Assembly: GCA_024278345.1 (NCBI GenBank)
Contig: JAJRTK010000292.1
Span: forward strand, 1-29,948
DNA: 29,948 bases
Direction: 5' to 3'
From: a bacterium
GTDB taxonomy: Bacteria; CSSED10-310; JAJRTK01
Part shown: positions 8,901 through 16,975 of the stretch, one piece after another
Numbering within the stretch: position 1 is the first letter of the stretch
Layout: each line of letters begins with the position of its first letter
Made by a program: the position numbers and the translations under genes
Notes under the pieces: generated by a model
What the model saw: only the letters and a program-made list of their open reading frames with translations
Told to the model about the DNA's origin: nothing
Database searches by the model: none

Positions 8901-11900
8901 GAGCATCGTAGGGCTGACCCCGCATCTGCTCCGGAGAAAGATAGGGAATTGCCTGAGCGTCGGATACTGGCTGACTCAGGGTTCCTTGCCAGCCGGGCAG
9001 CCCGAAGGGAACCACGGAACCACAATCGGCGATCTTCAGAGATCCATCCGGCAACACCGCGATGGCGCCGGGGTGAAGCGAACCGTGAACCAGGCCTTCG
9101 CCGTGCAAACCGATGAGGATCCCGCAAAGCCTCCGGAAAAGGCTGAAAATCGAATGGAGTGCCTCCGCCGGAATCGCCGGCTTCGGAAATGCCCGGAGCG
9201 CTCGCTCGTCCGTGGTCACCGTGCGGAGAAACTCGATGGTAGCCGACCAGCCCTCGGGAAATCCCGACACCGGACGAGTGGGATCCCAAAGCTTCCGAGC
9301 GGCCTCAAGAAGAGATTCTCCGCGCACAAGAGTGAGAGAAAGCCAATAGTAGTCACCCTGGAGCCCCCAGTCCAAAATGCGGGCCATCGAGGGGTGCCTT
9401 AGCCGCGCCAATGCCCGAACCTGACAGCGAAATGCCTGGATGGTTCTCCTGGGCTCACGACGAATCGTGCGAACGATTACGTCTGATTCATCCTTGGACC
9501 GGGCGCAGCGATAAAAACCGCCCTCTGGCGTCTCCCTAAAAACTTCGCGAAGTCGAAAATTCCTTGAGATCCCCTTTGCCTGCGTCAGAGCCTCCGAATC
9601 GGCCACCGAGGAACTGCCCGTTTCTCCCTCCGAAACCTTCCGAAGCTCTCTGAGCCATCTCCGCTGGTCCTCCGGGCCTTCACCTCTGAAAAGTTGCTCC
9701 TTCGCACCGGAATCAAAGGCAAATTGTGCCCGCTCCAAGCGCCCAACAGCCTGCGCCACCCTCCCGTTGGGGCGCACGCCAAGACGGCTGGAGAAGTTTC
9801 TGGCCTCCTCCAACCATTCCTCTCCCGAAACCCCCTTCACCAGCTCGAGATGCCCTAACTCGCAGAGCGCCAGGACCAGGCTTCTCCATATTCCCCGGGC
9901 CCGGAGATAGCCCGCCGCTTCTCGAAGAAGACGGCCTGCGCCTTGAAACGATTCTCCAGTCAGTCGCCAGAATCTGCCAGCGCAGATTTGGATGGAGGCT
10001 TCCAGGGATTCATCCCGGAGCTGACGGCAGAACATCAGCGCGTGACCCAAAAGAAGACGGGCCTCTTCAAGCTTGCCAACATCTATGTTGAGCATCGCCA
10101 AGCAACAGGAATGCCAGGCTTCCGCCCTCCGGTCTCCCGTCTGCCGGTGCAAGACAAGGGCGCTTTTGAGGTGTGCCTCGGCCTCCTTCGAATTCCCCCG
10201 GACCGCTTCCAGGCAACCCAAGCAACCCTCGGCACGCCCTTCCGCCGACCGCTCCTTGAGACGCCGAAACAGCCCCAGAGCCTCAATACAGGTCTGCCGG
10301 GCCTCCTCCAGGAGTCCCTGCTCTCGCTCCAGGTTGGCCAACTGAAGCAGCGTACGGCCCTCGCCAATGGGGTCTCGTGTCTCCCGGTGGAGCTCCAGCG
10401 CACGATCGTAGATCAAAAAGGCGGTCTCAGGGTTGCCTCGCTCGTCTTCCGCCTGACCCAACTGCCGTAAGATCTGGCCAAGAATCTCCCTTGATCCCCC
10501 CTGATCCGCAAGCTCCAGCGCTCGCTCCAACAGCTCCACCGAGCGGCCCAGCGCCCCGGATATCCGTTCGATCTCCCCGAGGGCAACCAACAGCCGACAT
10601 TCCAGTTTGATGGCGGCCGGCTGGGAAGATCCGTCGCCCCGCCGCCGGCCATGAAGACGGAGGGCCTTTTCAAAGAGGGGGCGGGACTGCCCAAAGGCGC
10701 CGCGCTCCAACAGAAGCTGCCCCATGAGCTCAAGGCAGTCAATCTCGAGACCGACATTCCCGCCCTCCCGGGCTGCCCCATGGGCCAGGCGAAGCTGGTC
10801 GATGGCTTCGGCTCTTCGGGCACCGTGGCGGAGCAGATGCCGCGCCAACTCGTACCGTGCCTCGGGGACCTTCCTTGGGTCGCCTTTTCCACGGAGCGAA
10901 GCGCGGTACATCCCTTCGGCTTCAGCAGGCGCCGCCAGGGCCCTGGCACGCCGGGCACCACGGAGCCAGGCGCGGCTGGCCTCCACCACCTCACCCGCCA
11001 GTTCCCGGCGTCTGGCAAGGGCTGCCAGCCACCGGCCAGGAAATCGTTCCCGGCGATCCTCCATCTGCTTCGCCAAAAGCCGGTGCAGCCGCCGCGATTC
11101 AGAGCTCTCCAGCCCACGGCCAAAAAGCTCGATGGTCTCTGGATGAACCCAATGCCAAGCCTCTCCAGAAGGAATCGACGGACGGGCACCCATCACAAGG
11201 AGCTCCTTGGCCTCCAGGCTTTCTAAAGCCGGCCTCAGCTCCTCTTCCTCCTCCTGCCCCTTGGAAAGATTCGGCAACATGGAAGCAAGAAAGCCCTCAC
11301 CCCACAACGCCACAAGCCCTAAACACCAGAACTCAGATGCGGACAGCTTCTCGAAACGCATGCGCAGCGCGCTATCCAACTCAAAAACCGCCAACTGCTC
11401 GGGCTCCGAAAGCTCCCGAAACCGCCATTGCCCCCCCTCCCCCACCAAAGCCCCCCTGTCCCTCAAGGAGCGGACAACTTCCTCGGTCAGACCGGGGTTT
11501 CCCCCGGTGACAGCCGCAATGGTCGAACAGATCCTTACCGGAAGCCCCACCACGTCCTGGAGCAGACTTTCGGCAAGGCGGACATCATCTTTCGGGCGGA
11601 GCGGATGAAGGACAAGAGGAAGAACGCGCCCCGTCATCTTGCGCCATGGAGCGGGGAGATCCACCATCGCCACTTCCGTGGTACTCAGAAGATAGATGGG
11701 GCGAGCGGCAAGATCCCCACAGGCCGCGGCCAGCATCTCCAACGAGGAACTGTCCGCATCATGAACGTCATCGAACAGAAACACCACCGGAGCTTCCGTG
11801 CTCCAAGCCGCCAATTGGCGTTTCAGTGCCAGTACGCCCCTGGAACGAAGCGTTCCCGCGGCACCGCCATCCAACGGAATGGACTCCCTCTCGGCCGCTG

Positions 11901-12495
11901 CCACTCCCAGAAGCCGGGTCAGCACCAGAAGATCATCGATATCTTCCGGTCGATGCCGAGCGCTGGGCCGCCAGTCACGGAAATCGCTCCGCTCCGATTC
12001 CCTTTCCCGCCGCCCCGCCAACTTGGGAGTCACCTCCAAGAGAATACGAGCAGCATCCACCAGGTTGGGGGCCTCAGGCAAGTCGAGACCGTCGTGAAAC
12101 GCCCTTCGAAGAAGCCCGTAGGGCTCCAACGCCATGGACGGAAGCCCCCCGGCCTCCAAGAGGAAGACAGTCCCAAAACGTCCGGCCAGCCAACGGCGAA
12201 ACTCCAACAACAGCCGCGTCTTGCCAACTCCCGTGCCCCCCGCAATCTCCAGGGCCGTCAAACGGTTTTGCCCGCGGCAGGCTTCGAACAAATCCTGCAA
12301 CCGCTCCAACTCAAACCGCCGCCCGATCATGGGGCGATGAGAACCAAGGACGGGGGCGATACCCTCCAGCGGCAAAACCACGGCCCGCGCCTCCCGGGTG
12401 CCTTCGGGCACCCGGCCGGAAACCGGGGCAGCGCAGAGCCGACAACCGGCGGCATCAGCCTCTCGAGGGCGACCGCAACTCTCGCAGTTTGCCAT
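5992..12495 (-). CDS. giant zinc-ribbon/NTPase/TPR/pseudokinase/NTPase/TPR protein
   Basis: A 2167-residue multidomain signalling protein. A four-cysteine ribbon (Cys4, Cys7, Cys18, Cys21) opens it. The first STAND/AAA_16-type NTPase has Walker A GGTGVGKT at 86-93 and Walker B FLFDD ending at Asp242-243. TPR-like helical repeats occupy about 500-900. A kinase-fold domain spans about 978-1290 and keeps SPE and DLYAVG, but its catalytic loop reads HGSLHPGA (1137-1144), so the HRD aspartate is Ser1139 and the lysine is His1141. The VAIK lysine is Arg1009 and the glycine loop is degenerate; only the DFG aspartate (Asp1157, DCG) survives. It is therefore a pseudokinase. A second NTPase follows (Walker A GARGVGKT with Lys1336, Walker B Asp1453), then TPRs at about 1745-2100. 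Related PknK-type proteins have a single kinase-NTPase-TPR set. GGAAGG precedes the ATG by 7 bases. Role inferred: sensor or scaffold. Confidence 0.85.
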   Translation of the reverse strand: MANCESCGRPREADAAGCRLCAAPVSGRVPEGTREARAVVLPLEGIAPVLGSHRPMIGRRFELERLQDLFEACRGQNRLTALEIAGGTGVGKTRLLLEFRRWLAGRFGTVFLLEAGGLPSMALEPYGLLRRAFHDGLDLPEAPNLVDAARILLEVTPKLAGRRERESERSDFRDWRPSARHRPEDIDDLLVLTRLLGVAAAERESIPLDGGAAGTLRSRGVLALKRQLAAWSTEAPVVFLFDDVHDADSSSLEMLAAACGDLAARPIYLLSTTEVAMVDLPAPWRKMTGRVLPLVLHPLRPKDDVRLAESLLQDVVGLPVRICSTIAAVTGGNPGLTEEVVRSLRDRGALVGEGGQWRFRELSEPEQLAVFELDSALRMRFEKLSASEFWCLGLVALWGEGFLASMLPNLSKGQEEEEELRPALESLEAKELLVMGARPSIPSGEAWHWVHPETIELFGRGLESSESRRLHRLLAKQMEDRRERFPGRWLAALARRRELAGEVVEASRAWLRGARRARALAAPAEAEGMYRASLRGKGDPRKVPEARYELARHLLRHGARRAEAIDQLRLAHGAAREGGNVGLEIDCLELMGQLLLERGAFGQSRPLFEKALRLHGRRRGDGSSQPAAIKLECRLLVALGEIERISGALGRSVELLERALELADQGGSREILGQILRQLGQAEDERGNPETAFLIYDRALELHRETRDPIGEGRTLLQLANLEREQGLLEEARQTCIEALGLFRRLKERSAEGRAEGCLGCLEAVRGNSKEAEAHLKSALVLHRQTGDRRAEAWHSCCLAMLNIDVGKLEEARLLLGHALMFCRQLRDESLEASIQICAGRFWRLTGESFQGAGRLLREAAGYLRARGIWRSLVLALCELGHLELVKGVSGEEWLEEARNFSSRLGVRPNGRVAQAVGRLERAQFAFDSGAKEQLFRGEGPEDQRRWLRELRKVSEGETGSSSVADSEALTQAKGISRNFRLREVFRETPEGGFYRCARSKDESDVIVRTIRREPRRTIQAFRCQVRALARLRHPSMARILDWGLQGDYYWLSLTLVRGESLLEAARKLWDPTRPVSGFPEGWSATIEFLRTVTTDERALRAFPKPAIPAEALHSIFSLFRRLCGILIGLHGEGLVHGSLHPGAIAVLPDGSLKIADCGSVVPFGLPGWQGTLSQPVSDAQAIPYLSPEQMRGQPYDARADLYAVGAMLYQVLTGRQPFGSSPERLKERPRAEKPFVQPSMLLDGIPADVDDLMVRLLAGSPQRRLGSASSLANVLLKLGSASEPLDCAAPPRPYLYRPGFAGRRELLSQLVVRLETLRPGDLVLLWLRGARGVGKTTLLREMARLARLKGATVVSGECVDSGGRTLEICRKTFRYLINYCREQGPEETRRLLGDKVRILASYEPALDELPGLEKLPDPEDLPAEPAQNRLFATITSLLTDLAKQGVLVLTIDNLQWADEMSLGFLDYLTRSRPTGGSSILLLGTCQSQIQKPQPALESLLRNPRAERIDLDLLQEDDVSDIVGDMLAVQPPPANFSRFLHRHSKGNPFFVAEYVLSAVEHGLLWQDEEGIWHAVGPDGESATLDNYRELPLPTDIRELARERLQRLPRAQKLVVDAVAVLGGEPSLLLLEGVTVLGEAELFDAISKLFCSQILEPVGGGAVRFVHDTVKEVARESIDKRRRRLLHEAAAKEIERLYSDDLDSRLAILGQHWELAEAAANARACYLSAARQAVEHSAHTEAERLYRAYLALAEGPGRERTEALMELARRVLAFRGRWEEARELLLEAIEDARRSEDLALEARGLSWLGNLYLQTGAVESAREQLEQALNIQQGLDNALDQAFTLSQLARLHKDGGLLVAARVIYQKALSLQQSAGDQQEEISTLMALAGLHSDQGRLREAHRLYEQGLLIQRKVGNRRGEATTLNNLATVYEKRGDLEEACRLTERSLAIARELGDRRHEGVALNNLAFYRYLQGRLQEAGDHYGQALVIHREVDNLWLQGLTLSNLATLLVDQGRPEDAVTFFESALEIHRELQNKRFEARTLWEMARMSRLVHGRFQEARRHLDDSLSILRKLGGRIYVATALSEAGGLSLATGGNGVAELEEAREMIRGTAVGPRSEIARAMEILEAAIQAKKQGGKLFRGQRVEDIPQGLRAWLQLSDEGMAH

Positions 12496-12613
12496 GGAAT
12501 GCCCTTCCTTCCCGGAAACGAGCGGAACTCAACCCGATAGAGAAAAAAGCCTTTCCTCGTGACAACGTGCCCCGAGCTTACCACCATCTGGAGAGCGAGC
12601 CCACGGGCATGAT

Positions 12614-12652
12614 ACCAGGTTTACACCCGAAGGGCCGGAGTCGAAACCTGGT
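12614..12652. terminator. inverted repeat after the PLP-enzyme gene
   Basis: ACCAGGTTT (12614-12622) and AAACCTGGT (12644-12652) are a perfect 9-bp inverted repeat with a 21-base loop, lying just 3' of the PLP-enzyme stop on the minus strand and about 120 bases before the regulator start. No T-run follows, so it could be a weak terminator, an mRNA-end structure or an operator. Confidence 0.35.
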
Positions 12653-12655
12653 GGC

Positions 12656-14092
12656 TCAGCTCAGGAATCCGTTGGCAAAAGAGAGAAACGCAAAGATGTC
12701 GGCAAAGTTCGTCACCGAACCCACGGAGACGCGAACGGCACCTGTCCCCTTGCTATCGATACAGCTCCTGAAATTCTCGTAAGTCAGCTCCTCTTCCTGC
12801 TTCAATGGCCGGAAGCAGCTCACGATCTCGTCCCTGGAAAGCCCCAACGCCAGTTCTCCCGCGCCAGGATTGCAAAAGCAACCCGTCCGCAAAGAGATCA
12901 TCTGTTTGTTCGCCCCCCCCTCGATGACCTCGTGATCAATGATTCCCCCTTCGGCAGTGAGAAAATTAACCGTAATCGTCCCTCCACGACCGTGGCGATC
13001 CCGAGGCCCATAGAGCAGGATGAGCGGGCGACCGTTCTTGTGCCGAAGCGACAACAGCCCTTCGATGAGCCAATGGGCCAAGCAAAGCACACGGTCATGG
13101 ATCATGTCGAGACCCACGGCATCGACAAAATCCAAACCAAACTCCACCGCCGGGATGTTCGTATAATCCAACGTTCCATCCTCGAAGGCCGGCGGACCCG
13201 ACACCAAGGAGTAAAGATCCGCCTGGACCGAAGCAACCGCTATGGTCCCGCCAGCAAACCAGGGCCGGTGGAGCTTGTCCAAAGCCTCCCGCCTGCCAAT
13301 GAGCGCGCCGACACCCGTGGGGTAACCGAACATCTTGTAGAATGAGAGAGCTACGTAGTCGGGATGCACCTGCCCAAGATCAAGGCGGTTCGTGGGGACA
13401 AACGCCGCCGCGTCAAGGAGCACGTCCCAACCCATGGAATGAGCCAGCTCAATCCACTCCAAAGGATGCTGCACTCCGGAGAAATTCGACTGCGCGGGAT
13501 AGGCAAAAAGCTTGTTCTCCCCACTACAGGGCCGACTGAGGTAACACTTGATCGTCGCCCAAGGAACCCGCAAAAGCGGCGGTTCCAGCGGTACATACAT
13601 CGTTTCGGCACCGCGAACCCGATCAAATTCACGGATGCCGTTCACCGAATTGTGATTGTCAAAGGTCAACAAGAACCGGTCGTCCTTGCCAAACGGATAG
13701 GACTCCCCCACAAGTTTCAACGCCTGGCTCGCGTTGGCTGTGAAGATGACCGCATATTCATCGGGAGAAGCATTAAAAAACTCCAGCACGCGACCACGGC
13801 ACCGCTCGATCCGCTCGGTTGTGGCCAGAGAAGTCGGGTTCGACGAGTGGGGGTTCCCGAAAACCGTCCCCAGCAATAGCTCCGTGTGCCTTCGAACCTG
13901 GCTCTCGGCATAGAGCCCGCCGCCGGTGTAGTCCAGGTAAACATGCCCCTCGGCATCCAGCCTGGAAAAATCGCGCGACCGAAGCTCGTCCAAGGAGAGG
14001 GTCGCCTCATACTCAGGACATGCGGCCAGGAAGGCCTGATAACTTTGCTCCATATCGGCTTCTGGAGGAAAACGGCCGTCGAAAGCGGTCAT
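12656..14092 (-). CDS. class V PLP enzyme, molybdenum-cofactor-sulfurase-like
   Basis: A 478-residue class V aminotransferase/cysteine-desulfurase-fold protein. Its closest motif matches are to the N-terminal domain of MoCo sulfurase: YLDYTGGGLYAESQ near residue 52, FGNPHSSNPTS near 78, the PLP lysine in SFYKMFGYPTGVGAL (Lys253), and LRTGCFCNPGA with Cys405 and Cys407. In the known enzymes this cysteine region carries the persulfide taken from L-cysteine. The MOSC domain of full-length MoCo sulfurases is absent, and no MOSC protein, molybdenum enzyme or Suf/Isc gene is in the window. It may act as a stand-alone cysteine desulfurase or a related lyase. AGGAG precedes the ATG by 8 bases. The regulator gene follows 160 bases downstream on the same strand, so co-transcription is possible. 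Confidence 0.8.
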   Translation of the reverse strand: MTAFDGRFPPEADMEQSYQAFLAACPEYEATLSLDELRSRDFSRLDAEGHVYLDYTGGGLYAESQVRRHTELLLGTVFGNPHSSNPTSLATTERIERCRGRVLEFFNASPDEYAVIFTANASQALKLVGESYPFGKDDRFLLTFDNHNSVNGIREFDRVRGAETMYVPLEPPLLRVPWATIKCYLSRPCSGENKLFAYPAQSNFSGVQHPLEWIELAHSMGWDVLLDAAAFVPTNRLDLGQVHPDYVALSFYKMFGYPTGVGALIGRREALDKLHRPWFAGGTIAVASVQADLYSLVSGPPAFEDGTLDYTNIPAVEFGLDFVDAVGLDMIHDRVLCLAHWLIEGLLSLRHKNGRPLILLYGPRDRHGRGGTITVNFLTAEGGIIDHEVIEGGANKQMISLRTGCFCNPGAGELALGLSRDEIVSCFRPLKQEEELTYENFRSCIDSKGTGAVRVSVGSVTNFADIFAFLSFANGFLS

Positions 14093-14691
14093 CTATTGCT
14101 CTCCTGAAAAATGGGTCTCTTTCCCAAGACTCTATGGAAAAAAACAAAAGAAGCAACTGGCAACAGAATCATTCCCCGAAAACCGGTTCGTAGACCCACA
14201 AAATCGATCTCCATCCAAACGTTCTTCACAAAAGTTGTACTCCGCTCCCATCGGCGTCCCTCCGGCCGCCGCTACTCGCCCATCACACCCACCGGCATCA
14301 ACTCCAACCCACCGGGAACGGACAACCGCCCAGCGAGCCGGAGCGCAGCGGAGAGAAAGGCTTTGCCTTGGGCGCGGAAGCCAATCCCGGAGAAAACTGG
14401 TATCCTCGCTCGAATCTGGGTGGTGCTCCAGCCCTAGGGCAATGGATCGAAGGGGCGATAATGGCGAGGAGCGGGGGCCGCGGGGAACTCGCGCCACAGG
14501 CGCGGGTCGAACCGATGTGAGCGGAACGCAACACAAAGGAAACAAAGGGTTTGCCGACAACTCCGCCCTAAAAGAAGAACACCACCCGAATCTGGGGTTC
14601 CAAAACCCTTGGCGAAATCAAACATTGACGCGGGAGCTTGGCGGAGAGTCCCTTGGCTTCAAGCACCGTGAAGACCGAAAGGTTAGGCGGA
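14093..14691. other. gene-free region with degenerate intergenic repeats
   Basis: About 600 bases lie between divergent genes. A 156-codon frame (14235-14705) crosses it but is low-complexity and rich in Arg, Ser, Gly and Pro with no family resemblance, so I do not call it. Small hairpins are visible: AAGGC/GCCTT with loop TTT (14357-14369), similar to the GCAGGGC-TTT-GCCCTGC hairpin at the window start, and CTCGCGCC/GGCGCGGG with loop ACA (14488-14506, one wobble pair). No tRNA cloverleaf was found. Promoters for the divergent genes should be here, but none stands out. Confidence 0.5.
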
Positions 14692-15612
14692 ATGAACGCG
14701 GTTGAGCTGGAAAAGGTGACGAAACGCTTTGGGACCCACGTGGCGGTGGACAGCCTGGACTTGGTGGTGCCAAAAGGCACAATCTATGGATTCATCGGCC
14801 CCAACGGATCGGGCAAGACGACCACGCTTCGAATGATCCTCCGGATCTTTCACCCCGATGAGGGGCGGATCCGGGTCATGGGCATCGAGAGAGGAAGCGC
14901 CGCCGATAACCAGGTGGGCTACCTCCCGGAAGAGCGTGGCCTCTACCGAAAGATGCGAGTTCGGGAACAACTCCAATTCTATGCCGCGCTCAAGGGGTTA
15001 CGGCGGAACCGGAAAGTGGTGGATGAATGGCTCGAGCGATTCGGCCTGGCGGAGTGGGCGGACAAGAAAGTGGAGGTGCTGTCCAAGGGGATGAGCCAAA
15101 AGGTGCAGTTCATCGCGGCGGTGGTCTCCCGCCCCGTGCTGGTGATCCTCGACGAGCCGTTTAGCGGCCTGGACCCCGTAAACATGGAAGCGTTGAAAGA
15201 TGCAGTCATCGAATTGCGGCGAAATGGATCCACCATCATCTTCTCCACGCACGACATGGAGATTGCGGAACGGATGTGCGACACGATCTTCATGATTTTC
15301 CAGGGGCGAAAGGTCCTTGATGGCACGCTGGCGGAGATCCAGGCCCAGTATGGGGAAGACGTCATCCGAGTGCGCGCCGCCGCCACGGAAAAAGATCTGG
15401 CCAAGATCCAGGGAGTGGCGCGGGTCAACGACTATGGACAAACCATGGAGCTCCGGATGGAAAAAGAAGCCGACTCCCAACAAATCTTGCGGGAATTGAC
15501 AGCCATTGGCCGGGTGGAGCGCTTCGAGCTGGCGCGGCCAGCGCTTCACGACATCTTCGTCCGCATCGCTGGACAGGAAGACCACCGTGAAGGAGGTGGG
15601 GCAAATGCATAA
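14692..15612 (+). CDS. ABC transporter ATP-binding protein (NatA-like)
   Basis: Cytoplasmic ATPase subunit of an ABC-2-type exporter, 306 residues. From the ATG at 14692: Walker A GPNGSGKT at 36-43, Q-loop region YLPEERGLY at 78-85 (the form usual in NatA-like ATPases), signature LSKGMSQ at 130-136, Walker B VILDEP at 151-156, and switch His187. A roughly 85-residue C-terminal domain follows, as is usual for drug- or Na+-export relatives. I chose MNAVELEKVTKRFG as the start because it begins the ABC fold directly and has AGGCGG just upstream; the frame stays open to 14638. It overlaps the permease gene by 8 bases, so the two form a translationally coupled pair. Substrate unknown. Confidence 0.9.
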   Translation: MNAVELEKVTKRFGTHVAVDSLDLVVPKGTIYGFIGPNGSGKTTTLRMILRIFHPDEGRIRVMGIERGSAADNQVGYLPEERGLYRKMRVREQLQFYAALKGLRRNRKVVDEWLERFGLAEWADKKVEVLSKGMSQKVQFIAAVVSRPVLVILDEPFSGLDPVNMEALKDAVIELRRNGSTIIFSTHDMEIAERMCDTIFMIFQGRKVLDGTLAEIQAQYGEDVIRVRAAATEKDLAKIQGVARVNDYGQTMELRMEKEADSQQILRELTAIGRVERFELARPALHDIFVRIAGQEDHREGGGANA

Positions 15613-16918
15613 AATCTGGATCATATCGAAGCGGGAATACCTGGCCATGGTCCGCACGAAGACCTTCATCGTGACCATCGTGTTGATGCCGTTATTGATG
15701 CTGGGCGGCATCCTGGCGCAAGAGTTCCTGGAAGGCCGAATCGACATTTCCGACAAGCACGTGGTGGTCATCGATCCCACCGGCCGGCTGATGCCGGGCA
15801 TGCAAGCCACGGCAGAGCGGCGAAACCTTTACGAGGTCTTCGACAAGAAGAGTGGACACCAGGTTTCCTCCAAGTTCGTGCTGGAAAGCGGGTCGAACAA
15901 GCCGTTGACCGACGAGGAACATCTGGCACTCTCGGAACGGGTCCGAAAAGGGGAGCTCTTCGCTTTCCTGGAAATCTACCCCGATATCCTAGAGCAGCGG
16001 GAGCTGGGGCGCCTGGAAACGAAGGCCGTGGTCTACTCCGAGAGTCTGGGGGCGGGATCACTGCGAAGATGGGTGTTTCTCTCGGTAAACGCGGCACTCC
16101 AGTCGGTGCGGCTGGCCGAGGCGGGGATCGATGCCATGGTGGTCATGCAGGCGATGGCTCCCGTGGACGTGGAAAATCTCGGCCTCAGCACCCGGACATC
16201 CGACGGGAAGATCAAGAGGGCGAACAAGGCGAGCCGGAAAGTCGCACAGCTCGTTCCCTTCGCAATCCTGATGCTCATGTTCATGACGATCATGATCGTG
16301 GCGAACCCGATGCTCCAAAGCGTCATCGAAGAAAAACAACAGCGCATCGCCGAAGTGCTTCTAGGATCGGCCCAGCCCTTCGATATCATGATGGGAAAAC
16401 TCCTGGGCAACGTGGGCGTGGCGCTGACTCTCCTTGTGGTTTACGGCTTTGGCGGGGTCTTTTGGGCCAGCCGGTACGACATGCTCGAGATCATGCCCCT
16501 TCACCTCGCTGGCTGGATCCTGGCATACGAAGTACTGGCCGTCATGCTCTACGGATCGGTCTTCATCGCCATCGGGGCCGCCGTCTCGGAACAGCGAGAA
16601 GCTCAAAGCCTGCTGACTCCAGTGGTCATGGTGATGATCTTCCCTCTTATGGTCTGGTTCGAAATCCTTCGGGAGCCCATGGGCGGTTTCGCCACCTGGC
16701 TCTCCCTCTTTCCCCCGGCGACTCCCATGCTGATGCCCATGCGATTGTGCGCCACTTCCGCGGTTCCCTTGTGGCAGCCCCTCTTGGGAATCGCCATCGT
16801 CCTACTCTCCACCCTTGCGACGGTTTGGGCCGCGGGACGGGTCTTCCGAATCGGCATCCTGGCCCAGGGCAAGGCGCCGAAACCGCGAGAGCTCATCCGC
16901 TGGATCCTGCGGGGCTAA
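15605..16918 (+). CDS. ABC-2 transporter permease (NatB-like)
   Basis: Membrane subunit partnering the ATPase just upstream, 437 residues. There is one transmembrane helix at about 20-38, then a large extracytoplasmic domain of about 180 residues. A C-terminal bundle of hydrophobic helices follows, starting near LVPFAILMLMFMTIMIV. The loop segment IEEKQQRIAEVLLGS after that first helix of the bundle is the typical NatB/ABC2_membrane_3 motif that contacts the ATPase. GGAGG lies 7-8 bases before the ATG, and the start lies inside the last codons of the ATPase gene. Likely an exporter of ions, drugs or lipids; the sequence does not fix which. Confidence 0.88.
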   Translation: MHKIWIISKREYLAMVRTKTFIVTIVLMPLLMLGGILAQEFLEGRIDISDKHVVVIDPTGRLMPGMQATAERRNLYEVFDKKSGHQVSSKFVLESGSNKPLTDEEHLALSERVRKGELFAFLEIYPDILEQRELGRLETKAVVYSESLGAGSLRRWVFLSVNAALQSVRLAEAGIDAMVVMQAMAPVDVENLGLSTRTSDGKIKRANKASRKVAQLVPFAILMLMFMTIMIVANPMLQSVIEEKQQRIAEVLLGSAQPFDIMMGKLLGNVGVALTLLVVYGFGGVFWASRYDMLEIMPLHLAGWILAYEVLAVMLYGSVFIAIGAAVSEQREAQSLLTPVVMVMIFPLMVWFEILREPMGGFATWLSLFPPATPMLMPMRLCATSAVPLWQPLLGIAIVLLSTLATVWAAGRVFRIGILAQGKAPKPRELIRWILRG

Positions 16919-16975
16919 GGAGCGGGCAACCGTTCTCAACAGCCCAATCGAACCTGCCTTTTTTCTAGGAAGATC

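Noticed and set aside
5968-12540. Long plus-strand frames opposite the giant regulator (for example 5968-7251 and 11428-12540)
   Set aside because: They are antisense shadows of a gene with clear Walker, kinase-fold and TPR motifs; their translations show no family features.
14440-14530. Possible tRNA (GGTCGAACC resembling a T-loop)
   Set aside because: No acceptor, D or anticodon stems could be placed around it.
14235-14705. 156-codon plus-strand frame before the ABC ATPase
   Set aside because: Low-complexity Arg/Ser/Gly/Pro composition, no motif, no RBS, and it overlaps the true ATPase start.
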